In this document: in pieces, positions 1 through 8,578 of the stretch
Numbering within the stretch: the first letter of the stretch is position 1
Layout of the letters: each line of letters opens with the position of its first letter
From: Planctomycetaceae bacterium
GTDB taxonomy: Bacteria > Planctomycetota > Planctomycetia > Planctomycetales > Planctomycetaceae
Length of the DNA stretch: 33,831 nucleotides
Direction of reading: 5' to 3'
NCBI GenBank assembly: GCA_021732845.1
Contig: JAKFUF010000144.1
Span: 1-33,831, forward strand
Program-made: the position numbers and the translations under genes
The notes under the pieces: model-generated
What the model saw: the letters and a program-made list of their open reading frames with translations, nothing else
Databases searched by the model: none
Told to the model about the DNA's origin: nothing

Positions 1-11
1 CGGGAACTCGA

Positions 12-1964
12 TTGAGCACGTTTGAGCTGCTGCTGACGGTGGGACTCATCGTCACGGCAGTGGTCATGCCGGCGACGATGGGAGCCAGTTCCTTCGTCCT
101 TGTACCGCTCGTGGTCGTCGCGCTGGTGATGGCGAACCGCACGATCATGCAGTGGCTCTGTCCGCCAATGTTCGAGATCAGTGCCGCAGGGTTTCGCTGG
201 CGGCAGAATGGCGCGACCCGTCAGACGCCGCTCTCCAATGTGGCGGATATTTTCATGCTTTCAGCGCAGGTCATGCTGCGGTTTCGTGATGTCCCGTTGG
301 TGGTGCCCCCAAAAAAACGTGTGGCCCTTGAAAGGTTCCAGCGAAAATTCGGCGTCCACGTGATCTATCCGCCGGGAACCTTCCGGCTGTCACAGGTCAA
401 CCAACTCCGGGAAGCCGTCGGACTGGCACCACAGGTGGCCGATCCGCGCGGCGCGGCACTGGCAGACTTTCAAAACGCACTGCGGCGGGCGACACCGCGC
501 GTCTGGGTCACTCCGCTGATCGTGGGTGTCAATGTTGCCGTGCTGGCGGTCATGTTCGCCCTCCTCTTGTCGAATCCGGCGGTCCATGGAACGGCGGAGG
601 CTGGCAGTTTGCCGGCGGAAATGCTGCTCCAATGGGGTGCGAATTACGGCCTGCTCTCAGCCACGACCGAACCGTGGCGGCTGCTGACCAGCGTCTTTCT
701 GCACGGTTCGCTGATGCATCTGGGGCTCAATATGTGGGTCTTGTGGAGCGTTGGCCGGGCGGTCGAACGCCTGCTGGGCAATGGTCCGTTTCTTGTCGCT
801 TACCTCTTCGCCGGGGCCTGTGGCAGCCTGGTCAGCCTGGCCTGGAACCAGTCGCTGGTCAGTGTGGGAGCCTCCGGGGCAGTATTCGGCATGTTTGGCA
901 TCCTGCTGGGGTTCGCGATCCGCCGCCGGCAGGAAATTGCCACGGAAATTCTGCAGCAGCTCAAGTCGGTGAGCATCAAGTTCCTCGTGTTCAACCTTGT
1001 CTATGCGGCGATGATTCCCGGCATCGACATGGCCGCGCATGTCGGCGGATTGCTGGGAGGCGTGGCCTGCGGCCTGGCGTTGAAGCCCCTGAGTGCGCCA
1101 ACTGGCATCGGGCGCTGGCGGCTGATTCCCCAGCTCCTCGCCGCCGGGCTGCTGGTCGCGGGAGGTTACTGGCTGCTGCCCCGGCCGGCGGCGGACATCC
1201 GCCGGGAATTCATGACCATTTTTCAACTGCAGGATCAGCTTGAACGTCAATTTCAAGCGGAGGTCCAGAAGCATGCCCGGACCACGCCCAAAGAATTGAA
1301 CCGCATCGTTCAACGGAAGGTCATTGTCCCGTGGGAGACGGCACGCTCGCGCTTCGCCGTGCTGGAGCATGTGACCAGCCGGGACGAATCCACCCGCGAG
1401 GCGCTGCTGGCCTTCATGCGACTGAGAACAGAGAGTTGGATCCTGCTGGCGGAAGCCCAGAGTGAGAACAACCTCGCCAAACAGGGGCAGGCGCTGGAGA
1501 AAATGGAGTCCGCGCGAAACGTAATCCAAGTTTGGCTGAGGGCCGAGGCGACGCGGTTTGGAATGAAGCCTGAATTGCGCCCCTGGCCCACCACCCAGGA
1601 GGACGAAGTTGCCCGGGCTGCAGCCGTCGAGGCACGTGTGACAGAGAGCTTCCACAGACTGACGCAGGACGACAAGCAGAAGAAGCTGCCTGACGAGGAG
1701 TTTGCCAACCGCCTCGAACGCGAAGTCCTGATGCCATGGCGAACGGGCCTGAAACGGCTGATGCGAGCGGCATTCGGTTCCAACGGGCAGCGGCCAAGCC
1801 CGGATGTGGAGCGGAGAATCAGGTTCATGGACTTTCGGGCCAAAAGCTGGCAGTTGCAGATCGAAGCGATCCGCGAGCAGGATCCGGCCAAAGCCAAAGA
1901 GTCTGCGGAACTGCACCAGGCCGCAGAACAACTGCTGAAAGGGGAGGATCCGCAGTGCGATTGA
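12..1964 (+). CDS. Rhomboid-family intramembrane serine protease with duplicated C-terminal domain
   Basis: Membrane protease expected to cleave substrates within the bilayer. An N-terminal part with two hydrophobic segments (about residues 5-42) precedes the rhomboid core (about 160-390). The core shows HGSLMHLGLN (231-240), the serine motif GASGAVFG (Ser288) and AAHVGG (His343), so the Ser/His dyad is intact. After the last membrane segment (about 371-390) comes a soluble, charged region of about 260 residues, much longer than in standard rhomboids. It contains two related copies (about 424-501 and 557-643), each with a VxxPW-type motif (KVIVPW, EVLMPW) and a later FMxxRxxSW motif. The chosen start is TTG at 12. 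The frame is open to the window edge, so the true start could lie upstream. It is followed on the same strand by secreted paralogues. Protease assignment is firm; the C-terminal role is unknown. Confidence 0.9.
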   Translation: MSTFELLLTVGLIVTAVVMPATMGASSFVLVPLVVVALVMANRTIMQWLCPPMFEISAAGFRWRQNGATRQTPLSNVADIFMLSAQVMLRFRDVPLVVPPKKRVALERFQRKFGVHVIYPPGTFRLSQVNQLREAVGLAPQVADPRGAALADFQNALRRATPRVWVTPLIVGVNVAVLAVMFALLLSNPAVHGTAEAGSLPAEMLLQWGANYGLLSATTEPWRLLTSVFLHGSLMHLGLNMWVLWSVGRAVERLLGNGPFLVAYLFAGACGSLVSLAWNQSLVSVGASGAVFGMFGILLGFAIRRRQEIATEILQQLKSVSIKFLVFNLVYAAMIPGIDMAAHVGGLLGGVACGLALKPLSAPTGIGRWRLIPQLLAAGLLVAGGYWLLPRPAADIRREFMTIFQLQDQLERQFQAEVQKHARTTPKELNRIVQRKVIVPWETARSRFAVLEHVTSRDESTREALLAFMRLRTESWILLAEAQSENNLAKQGQALEKMESARNVIQVWLRAEATRFGMKPELRPWPTTQEDEVARAAAVEARVTESFHRLTQDDKQKKLPDEEFANRLEREVLMPWRTGLKRLMRAAFGSNGQRPSPDVERRIRFMDFRAKSWQLQIEAIREQDPAKAKESAELHQAAEQLLKGEDPQCD

Positions 1965-2069
1965 CTGGCAGTCTGGCCGAAACCGTCCGGATGAGGCACA
2001 ATGAATCTGTTGGCGTTGAAGTATCGACCACCGACTGGCCAACCCGTCCGCAGGACGAAAGGTCCAACC

Positions 2070-3269
2070 ATGCGCACCATCCAGTATTTGTTCCTGACCC
2101 TCGCACTGGCCATGCTGGCAGCGTCCTGCTCGGCCCCCGTGCAAGCCTGTCCGCTGTGTGGCCCGCCTTCGCTGACGCTCTGTGAGCAGTTCGCCCAGGC
2201 CGATGCGGTGGTACTCGTGAAGTGGGTCGGCGGTGAAGAAGCCACGAAAACTTCGGCGGGCACAACGAAATACGAAGTCGTCAAGGTCGAGCGGGATACG
2301 CTGAAAGCCACGGAAAAAGGCAAAACAATTGTTTATCCGCGGCACAGGCCGGGAAAGACGGGCGAAATTTGCCTGCTGTTTGGCACCCGCGGTCCCACGG
2401 TCGAATGGACGCCGCTGGACATCACCCAGGCAGGGTTTGACTATCTCTCCCAGGCTCCGGAACCCTCACTGCCGACCGCAGCGCGACTGAAATACTTTGT
2501 GAAGTTCTTCCAGCATGCCGACCCGCTGGTCGCGGCGGACGCCTACGTCGAGTTCGCCAATGCGCCCTACAAGGACATCCTGGCGATTATCCCGGAACTG
2601 CCCCGCGAGAAGCTGCGGGAGTGGCTCACCTCCAAGGAGACCCCCAGCACACGCATCGGCCTGTATGGGATGCTGCTGGGATTGTGCGGCAAGCCCGAAG
2701 ACGCATCCATCATGGAGTCGCGGATTTTCGTCAACGACGGCGAATTCCGCCTCGGCACGGATGGCATCATGGCCGGCTACCTCATTCTGACCCGCGAGAA
2801 GGGTCTGGAGAAGCTGGTTGAGATCAAATTCAAAGCGAAGAAGGCTGCCTTCAGCGATGTCTATTCCGCCATGCAGGCGATCGGCTTCATGTGGACCTAT
2901 GGCGAAGGCCGAATTGCCCACGAGCAGCTCAAAGCCGCCATGCGGGTCTTATTGGACCGGGCAGACATGGCCGATATTGTCATTGCCAACCTTGCCCGAT
3001 GGAAGGATTGGGAGATTCGTGACAAGCTGATGGAGATTTACGGCCAAGGGGATCACAACGTCCCCTCCACCAAGCGGGCGATCATTCGGTATATGTTCGC
3101 CGCCACGCGCGATGTCCCCAAGGCCCCCAAGCTTCCCACCGGACAATCGGCGGGCCAGACGAGTGAGACGGTGAGCGAACCCGAACACGTGAAAGCCGCC
3201 AAACGGCACCTGGAGACGCTGAAGAAGCTCGACCCGATGTTGTATGCGGACGTGGAGAAGTATCCGTAG
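2070..3269 (+). CDS. Secreted protein with CxxC after the signal peptide (paralogue 1)
   Basis: Predicted exported protein of 399 residues and unknown function. The N-terminus is a signal peptide (hydrophobic residues about 5-18) followed by VQACPLCGPPSLTLC, with Cys27 and Cys30 forming a CxxC directly after a plausible signal-peptidase I site (VQA). A lipoprotein reading using Cys20 (LAASC) is possible but a poorer lipobox. The rest is mainly helical with conserved patches such as LYGMLLGLCG and NLARWKDWEIRDKL. ATG 2070 is preferred over in-frame ATG 2001 because it begins the signal peptide and has GAAAGG upstream. The gene lies 105 bp after the rhomboid gene and is a tandem paralogue of the gene at 3408, sharing the CxxC, the GLCG patch and the ARWKDW motif. 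The CxxC may bind metal or be redox active; that is inference. Confidence 0.85.
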   Translation: MRTIQYLFLTLALAMLAASCSAPVQACPLCGPPSLTLCEQFAQADAVVLVKWVGGEEATKTSAGTTKYEVVKVERDTLKATEKGKTIVYPRHRPGKTGEICLLFGTRGPTVEWTPLDITQAGFDYLSQAPEPSLPTAARLKYFVKFFQHADPLVAADAYVEFANAPYKDILAIIPELPREKLREWLTSKETPSTRIGLYGMLLGLCGKPEDASIMESRIFVNDGEFRLGTDGIMAGYLILTREKGLEKLVEIKFKAKKAAFSDVYSAMQAIGFMWTYGEGRIAHEQLKAAMRVLLDRADMADIVIANLARWKDWEIRDKLMEIYGQGDHNVPSTKRAIIRYMFAATRDVPKAPKLPTGQSAGQTSETVSEPEHVKAAKRHLETLKKLDPMLYADVEKYP

Positions 3270-3277
3270 GGAATCAA

Positions 3278-3344
3278 TCAGCCGGCACGCGTTAGCGTCC
3301 GGTTTGACGGGCGTATGAACCGGACGCTAATGCGTGCCGGCTGA
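3278..3344. repeat. Long near-perfect hairpin, dispersed repeat R1 copy 1
   Basis: Two 27-nt arms (3278-3304 and 3318-3344) are reverse complements except for one position that would be a G-U pair in RNA. The loop is 13 nt. The hairpin fills the gap between the two tandem paralogues, starting 8 bp after a stop codon. No T-tract follows, so it is not a textbook intrinsic terminator, although it could stop or stabilise transcripts. A 19-nt core is repeated exactly at 16997-17015. Confidence 0.85.
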
Positions 3345-3407
3345 TGTGTCGCTCTCAAATCGGATGCCATCCCAATCCGGTCATGGCAAACCGCAGGGGG
3401 TGCGACA

Positions 3408-4601
3408 GTGCTGCGAACGTTTAAGATTCCCAGGCTGATACCCGTCGGACTTCTCGCCCTGCTTGCCGCGGCGTTCACGCCAGTTCGCGCCTGTGAGTTC
3501 TGCTCGGCCCCCTCGCAGACACTGGCGGAGCGGTATCTCACCAGCGAAATCGTCCTTGTGACGGAGTTTCAGCCCGATTCTGTCGCCAAGGATGAAATCA
3601 CCTGGCAATACGCCATCAAATCCGTCGTCCGCGACCAGGAAAAACAGCATCAGGCGGGAAAGTCCCTCCCTCTGCAGCGCACGGCCCCGGCTGGCATGCA
3701 GACGCTGATGATGGGTGGCTATCTCGAGAAGGACAAAAAATCGGTCGCCAGTTGGGGTGAGCCGATTGATGTGACAGCAGCCGCCCTCAAGTACGCCCGC
3801 GAAGCGCCGCCGGTTGATGCGCCGAAGCGACTGGAATACTTTGCGCGGTTTCTGGAGGACGCCGATCAAACGATCTCGAATGATGCCTACGGCGAGTTCG
3901 CCAAGGCCCCCTATGAGGAGATTGTTCCCATCGCCAAGGCCATGTCCCCAGAGAAGCTGCGCGGGTGGCTCAAGAACCCCAAGACACCCCAGGGCCGCAT
4001 CGGCTTATTTGGCATGATGCTGGGATTGTGCGGCGATCAGTCTGACGTGGCAAACTTGCACGACCGCATCGTCTCCTTGGACGCAATGCAGCAGCCGGGC
4101 ATCAACGGCATGACCGCTGGCTATCTGATGCTGGCGGGAGAACCTGGTTTGGCATTGGTGGAGAAGAGGATTCTCACCAATCCGGAAGCCACTCTCGAAG
4201 ATCTCTATCCGCGCGTCCAGGCGATCGAGTTTCTGCTGAAGTACGCCAGTGACAGGCTCTCCCGCCCGCGACTGCAGAAATCACTTTACCCATTGATTTC
4301 CCATCCGGCGCTCGGGGAGCAGGTGATCACGACACTGGCCCGCTGGAAGGACTGGTCCATCCAGGATCGCCTCGTTGCCGGATTTGGCGACGCTCCAGAG
4401 GCCCAAAAGAAGGCCATCACCAAGTTCTTTCTGGCTGCCGCCCGTGACAAAACTGCCGAGGGCCAGCGGACTGCCGTCCGGATTGAGGAACTCAAAAAGC
4501 TCGAAGGAGCCTTGGTGAAGAAGATTGTCGACTTTGAATCTCAACTGCTGAATCCGCCAAAACGACCGGCGACGACCGCTCCAGAACAGGTCAAGAACTG
4601 A
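3408..4601 (+). CDS. Secreted protein with CxxC after the signal peptide (paralogue 2)
   Basis: Exported protein of 397 residues, clearly paralogous to the gene at 2070. Signal peptide residues about 7-28 lead into RACEFCSAPSQTLAERY, with Cys29 and Cys32 forming the CxxC. Shared blocks in the same order are a LEYF/LKYF helix, DAYxEFAxAPY, EKLRxWL, RIGLxGMxLGLCG, GYLxLxxExGL and LARWKDWxIxDxL. This indicates a gene duplication with the domain kept whole. The start is GTG 3408, with a GGGGG tract 7 nt upstream acting as ribosome site. The helical, repeat-like composition could be a HEAT-type fold, but no family name is certain. The Cys-x-x-Cys-x-x-Pro-Ser-x-Thr-Leu pattern is, from memory, a recurrent planctomycete secreted-protein signature. 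Function unknown. Confidence 0.85.
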   Translation: MLRTFKIPRLIPVGLLALLAAAFTPVRACEFCSAPSQTLAERYLTSEIVLVTEFQPDSVAKDEITWQYAIKSVVRDQEKQHQAGKSLPLQRTAPAGMQTLMMGGYLEKDKKSVASWGEPIDVTAAALKYAREAPPVDAPKRLEYFARFLEDADQTISNDAYGEFAKAPYEEIVPIAKAMSPEKLRGWLKNPKTPQGRIGLFGMMLGLCGDQSDVANLHDRIVSLDAMQQPGINGMTAGYLMLAGEPGLALVEKRILTNPEATLEDLYPRVQAIEFLLKYASDRLSRPRLQKSLYPLISHPALGEQVITTLARWKDWSIQDRLVAGFGDAPEAQKKAITKFFLAAARDKTAEGQRTAVRIEELKKLEGALVKKIVDFESQLLNPPKRPATTAPEQVKN

Positions 4602-4631
4602 ACCTAGTCGCGCGAGCAGAGAGGGTTCCTC

Positions 4632-5030
4632 ATGAACGACGTTCCGTCTGGGAACGAGGTGGCGAGACCGTTCCTTCCCACGAAAGATTTCGAGGTTTCG
4701 AAAGCTTTTTATGAGACTCTTGGATTCCAAAAACTGTTCGATGGCGAAGTCGCGATCTTCCGAATTGGCTCAAGCAGTTTCATTTTGCAGCGACATTATC
4801 AAGAAGAATGGGCCGGAAACTTCATGATGCAGCTTGTGGTGGATGACCTCGATGGGTGGTGGAGTCACATCCAAGGGCTAGACTTACCAGGTCGGTTCCG
4901 CGTCCCGTCGCCGCGAGCACCAGAATTTCAACCGTGGGGGCTGCGCGAAGCGACACTCGTCGACCCTTGCGGCATCCTGTGGCATGTGACACAGCGCCCA
5001 CTGGAGCCGCCACGGACGCCCAAGAACTGA
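4632..5030 (+). CDS. VOC-superfamily (glyoxalase/bleomycin-resistance-like) protein
   Basis: Small cytosolic protein of 132 residues with the vicinal-oxygen-chelate fold pattern. RPFLPTKDFEVSKAFYETLGF (split across the first beta-alpha unit) opens it, a middle strand reads FILQRHY, MMQLVVDDLDGWW starts the second half, and LREATLVDPCGILWHVTQ closes it. The length fits a single VOC domain. The metal-ligand pattern of true glyoxalase I is not complete by eye, so the enzymatic role is open (fosfomycin/bleomycin-type binding proteins share this fold). Start ATG 4632 has AGAGAGG 7 nt upstream. It follows the paralogue gene by 30 bp and may be co-transcribed. The 3' end faces a convergent gene across only 4 bp. 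Confidence 0.85.
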   Translation: MNDVPSGNEVARPFLPTKDFEVSKAFYETLGFQKLFDGEVAIFRIGSSSFILQRHYQEEWAGNFMMQLVVDDLDGWWSHIQGLDLPGRFRVPSPRAPEFQPWGLREATLVDPCGILWHVTQRPLEPPRTPKN

Positions 5031-5034
5031 ACGG

Positions 5035-7443
5035 TCATTGCAGCATCGCGTACAGCACCACGTTGACCGCAATCCGCACGGCATCTTCGTGGACATAGCC
5101 GGTGCAGGCCACAGAGGACTGCTTCTCCAGCGCGCAACTGATGTCATAGGGGCTGTAGATCAGCACATATCGACCGTCGATCTCAATCCCTTCCAGGTGC
5201 GGCGGACCCTCCACAACGGTGACAGTCAACGCATTGGAGCGCTGGTCCGGGTTGGGTTCGCGGCGTTTCACCCGCTGCAGGTCATAGCCCACCGCCGACT
5301 TGAACATCTCATGGTCGGCGGGAATCCGCTTCAGCGGAGTGTTTGGAAACATCTGGAGGACGATGCGGCGGAACGCCTTGTCGAACTGCGGCGCACTGCA
5401 GCAGGAGTCGGCAAACAGCACATTGCCCCGCTGCAGATAGAGCTTGAGGTTCTCCCGTTCCTTGACGTTCAGGTCGAAGTTGTTGCGGCCGTGCAGGTAC
5501 AGCATCGGGTACTTGAAGATCGCCGCGTCCTGGGCCAACAGCGATTTCTGCTTGGTGGAGGCCACCATCCCTGCCGTGCGGTTCAACGCAAATAGCAGGC
5601 TGCGCAGGGCCTGCGGCGCGGCATCCCAGTCGCCGGTGTAGCGAATCTTGGCGATCTGGATCAGTCCCCGTTCGATCTGGTCCTGCGATCCATTCTTGTC
5701 CGTCTGATCACGTGGCTTAAGCTTGTCAGGAATTTCGCGCCCGGTCGCATAGGCGACCAGGTTCACACCCATATGCACCCCCTTCGTGATCCGGTCGGTG
5801 GTCCCCAGCGAGCGTTTGGGCAGCGGGAAGCTGGTCCAGTGGTCCCACAGTCCGCACAGGTCATTCTTCGGGGAATAGATGATCCCCGTCCGGCAGCCGG
5901 TGTCGACGCCCCACAACTCCATGAACTCAGCGTCTTTGCCGGGATCGATCAGATACTCACTGCGGTAAACGGGGTGTTCGGGCGTCAACTTGGCGAGTTT
6001 TGCTTCACCATTGGGGTACATCTTCGTGACCAGTTCCCGAAAGCCACGGTCGAACTCTTCGCTGTGGCAGCTCGCCTCCGCGAAGATGAACCCTCCCTGA
6101 TCGACGTAGGCCCGCAGCAACTGCGCCTCCGCCGCGGTCATCTGCGGGCTCTCCCGCCCGTTCAATAGCAGGACCGGGGCCTGTTGCAGATGCCCCAACG
6201 TGGCTCGCGGCAACTCAACCAACTGCCACGTCAGCAGGCGGGGCCATTTGTCCTGGCTGGTGATGAACTGCGTCAGGTTCCGGGCATCGTCGCGATGGTT
6301 GTTCCAGTCGAGGCCAGCCACATTTCCCAAATTGTCCGCCGTGCCATACTGCAGCTTGTTGATCAGGACGGGCGAGAGCCCCTTGGACAAGAACAGCAGC
6401 GCGAAGCTGGAGCCCACAATCGTGGCTTCGCTTCCCGAACTTTCCCAGTTTCCCGCCGCCTGCTGATACTTCACGAGGAAGGCGGAACCCTCGCGGTACC
6501 AGTCATGCTCGCCGATGAACCGGCGTCCGCTGAGCCGGCCCGCCCGTTCCAACCCGTACAAGTAGTAGAGCAGCCAATTGTGGGTGTCCGGGTTGCGCTG
6601 AACGGAGAACCGGTCGGCGAGCCACCGCACACCTTTTTCGACGGCCATGTCGGGCACTGGCGGGGCGCAGCAGTCGATCTTGTCCTGTTCGGCGTCGGGC
6701 CAGCGGACCATCGCCTCGGTGATCACCATCGTCGAGATGCCGGCGACGGTCATGCTGCCGATCGGCCGCTCGTGATACCGCCAGCCGCCGTTCATCTGGT
6801 TGCTGGCCCAGTATTCTCGAGCCCGCTGCCAGGTCTCCAGTTCAACCGGAACTCCCACTTCCTGGGCTTCACGCAGGGCCAGAACCGCAAACTGGCCGTT
6901 GCTGGGATCCCCCTGGGTCTGTGTTGTGGTCTTCGAGGAATAGCCCCACAACCCCTTCTCCGGACCCGACTTCACCTGCGACCCTTCCAGTTGCTCGACC
7001 AGCCTGGTCATCCGCGCGATATCGGTTTTGCCGTCTTTCGCCAAGGCAAACGTCATCAGCATCAGGGAGGATTCGTAGACAAAACTCGGCTCTTCGGTGT
7101 CGCGCAGGAATTTGAGTCCGCGTTCGATCACCGCATCGCGGGGTGTCATCCCGCAGTTCATCAGGGCCATCAGTGCCAGGCAGGTGAAGCCCGTCCGGTA
7201 TTCTTCCCCAGCCCCGCGCCAGGCACCTTCGGTCCGCTGCTGCTTGATGAGCCACCGCTTGCCACGGTCGATCGACTCGTACACCTGCTTGGCAAACTTC
7301 GCCTCATCCTCGTTGACCGCCGGTGGCTGCGCAGCCACAGGGCCAGCCAGACACGGGATGAGAATTACCACCAACGCCGCCACCCGCATCCACGTCCTCG
7401 TTCGCAAGCCACGAACGCTGAAAATCGTGCCGGAGTGAGACAT
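5035..7443 (-). CDS. Secreted alpha/alpha-toroid (prenyltransferase/squalene-oxidase-like) protein with two DUF4159 domains
   Basis: Exported protein of about 802 residues. A signal segment (about 20-38, ending VAAQ) precedes a terpenoid-cyclase-like alpha/alpha-toroid (about 50-355) with repeated helix pairs and motifs such as GIKWL-type RGKRWLIKQQ, GLWGYSS and GGWRYHE. Two DUF4159-like domains follow (about 362-565 and 594-801). Each has a core L-x-NGR/L-x-GRNNF strand, a helix ending LRAYVDQGGFIFAE or LKLYLQRGNVLFAD, a Cys-His/Cys-Cys segment, an FDRGFRE/FDKAFRR helix and an IIYSP/LIYSP strand. DUF4159 function is unproven. The catalytic aspartate motif of squalene cyclases is not visible, so this is probably not a cyclase. 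ATG 7443 was chosen over the upstream in-frame start at 7686, because residues before it are low-quality and overlap the neighbouring gene. Confidence 0.85.
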   Translation of the reverse strand: MSHSGTIFSVRGLRTRTWMRVAALVVILIPCLAGPVAAQPPAVNEDEAKFAKQVYESIDRGKRWLIKQQRTEGAWRGAGEEYRTGFTCLALMALMNCGMTPRDAVIERGLKFLRDTEEPSFVYESSLMLMTFALAKDGKTDIARMTRLVEQLEGSQVKSGPEKGLWGYSSKTTTQTQGDPSNGQFAVLALREAQEVGVPVELETWQRAREYWASNQMNGGWRYHERPIGSMTVAGISTMVITEAMVRWPDAEQDKIDCCAPPVPDMAVEKGVRWLADRFSVQRNPDTHNWLLYYLYGLERAGRLSGRRFIGEHDWYREGSAFLVKYQQAAGNWESSGSEATIVGSSFALLFLSKGLSPVLINKLQYGTADNLGNVAGLDWNNHRDDARNLTQFITSQDKWPRLLTWQLVELPRATLGHLQQAPVLLLNGRESPQMTAAEAQLLRAYVDQGGFIFAEASCHSEEFDRGFRELVTKMYPNGEAKLAKLTPEHPVYRSEYLIDPGKDAEFMELWGVDTGCRTGIIYSPKNDLCGLWDHWTSFPLPKRSLGTTDRITKGVHMGVNLVAYATGREIPDKLKPRDQTDKNGSQDQIERGLIQIAKIRYTGDWDAAPQALRSLLFALNRTAGMVASTKQKSLLAQDAAIFKYPMLYLHGRNNFDLNVKERENLKLYLQRGNVLFADSCCSAPQFDKAFRRIVLQMFPNTPLKRIPADHEMFKSAVGYDLQRVKRREPNPDQRSNALTVTVVEGPPHLEGIEIDGRYVLIYSPYDISCALEKQSSVACTGYVHEDAVRIAVNVVLYAMLQ

Positions 7444-7625
7444 GGGCCACCGCTGGAGAAGACGTGGTGTGGGTTTCGCGAGGCGCAATTGGGCAGCGCC
7501 ACCCACGATTATACACGACTGCCGACTTTCACCAGACAATTCTGGCGTAATCCAACTCTGCCGAGGCATTCTGGGGGACAAATCGCGATTCTTCCTGGAG
7601 ACTTCATCTGACGGCGGCAATCGCC

Positions 7626-8135
7626 TCATGCATCTCGCTCCGGCTGCTCGGCTTGGTTCACGAGTCGAGTGCCACACTTTGGACAAAAATCAAAGTCCGA
7701 ACTGCTCGGTGTGCTGCATGACGGGCAGAACACCTGGAATTCATGGGGATGGTAGTTCTCCAGATCCTTGGCATTCGCCAGCATGTCAACGCGGATGCCG
7801 GACTTCTGCAACCGGGCAGAAGCCCGGCTGTTGAGCCACAGGATCAGGGCGAGATTGACGCAGGGTACAAACTGGCCGATTGCACAGACAACGGTGGTTG
7901 CCGTTTCATTCAACAGGAGTCCCAACCTGACAATGCAGACAATTTGAAACACCACGATTGCCAAAGCGATGACAAGAATGCCAAGTTCGATCGCCAGCGA
8001 ATCCACACCAAAGTCTGCCAGAGACGGCCGGCACGAACTAAAGGTGAGGTTGATGAGCACGGACAGCGCCAATGCACCGAGCAGGAGTTTTTGCGCGGCA
8101 GCGATTTTCAACACCGTTTCGCGAGAGTCCTGCAT
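7626..8135 (-). CDS. Small membrane protein with C-terminal zinc ribbon
   Basis: A 169-residue protein with three predicted membrane helices (about 13-32, 48-70, 80-101) and a C-terminal cytosolic zinc ribbon, Cys137-x2-Cys140 and Cys151-x2-Cys154 (CPSC and CPKCG). This zinc-ribbon/hydrophobic layout is common in small bacterial membrane proteins of unknown role. The start is ATG 8135 without a clear Shine-Dalgarno. It lies upstream of the toroid/DUF4159 gene on the same strand, separated by 182 bp. No more specific family recognised. Confidence 0.75.
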   Translation of the reverse strand: MQDSRETVLKIAAAQKLLLGALALSVLINLTFSSCRPSLADFGVDSLAIELGILVIALAIVVFQIVCIVRLGLLLNETATTVVCAIGQFVPCVNLALILWLNSRASARLQKSGIRVDMLANAKDLENYHPHEFQVFCPSCSTPSSSDFDFCPKCGTRLVNQAEQPERDA

Positions 8136-8578
8136 GCGCGCTGTCCAAATATGAGAGACGAAGCGATCGGCCCGAATCAGATGTTCAGATGTTTAGAGTT
8201 TTGACCACGGATCTCACGAATAATCAACTGTCTTCGCATCGTAGGTGATGTGGTTGACCGCTTTACTATTAGCACTACGAACCTCAGGTTGCTTGCGCAC
8301 CGCGACGATTTCGCCAAATCGTGCTGGAGACTACTGAACAACAGGCGATTATGCTTCCTGCCGCGTTCTGGCCAACGCCCCAACGGGACAGGATTCGACA
8401 GCGCAGCCGACGAATGTCGGCGAAGCCCGCGCCAGGAATCTCACGACCGTTGATGCAGTCGAAAGTTTTTTGGGAAGCGTCTTCAAAAGTCAGCGGATGA
8501 AGTCCATCATCAGTGGAATCTTGCGGCTCTCAAAGTCGTAGGTTCGTCTGAACCGCTTTTGGCGCGATCGTAGGTCTC
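8136..8578. other. Intergenic stretch without a supported gene
   Basis: Divergent gap of 443 bp between the zinc-ribbon gene (-) and the SET gene (+), so it must carry promoters for both. The only structure seen is a short hairpin, GCCGAC-gaat-GTCGGC, at about 8404-8419. Short open frames here have no recognisable protein features. Confidence 0.5.

Noticed and set aside
657-2345. Minus-strand open frame of 562 codons opposite the rhomboid gene
   Set aside because: It is antisense to a gene with clear catalytic motifs, runs across the gene boundary, and its composition is that of a GC-rich shadow frame.
6184-7611. Plus-strand open frame of 475 codons opposite the toroid/DUF4159 gene
   Set aside because: The minus-strand protein has signal peptide and domains; this frame has no recognisable features and is His/Arg/Pro-rich as shadows are.
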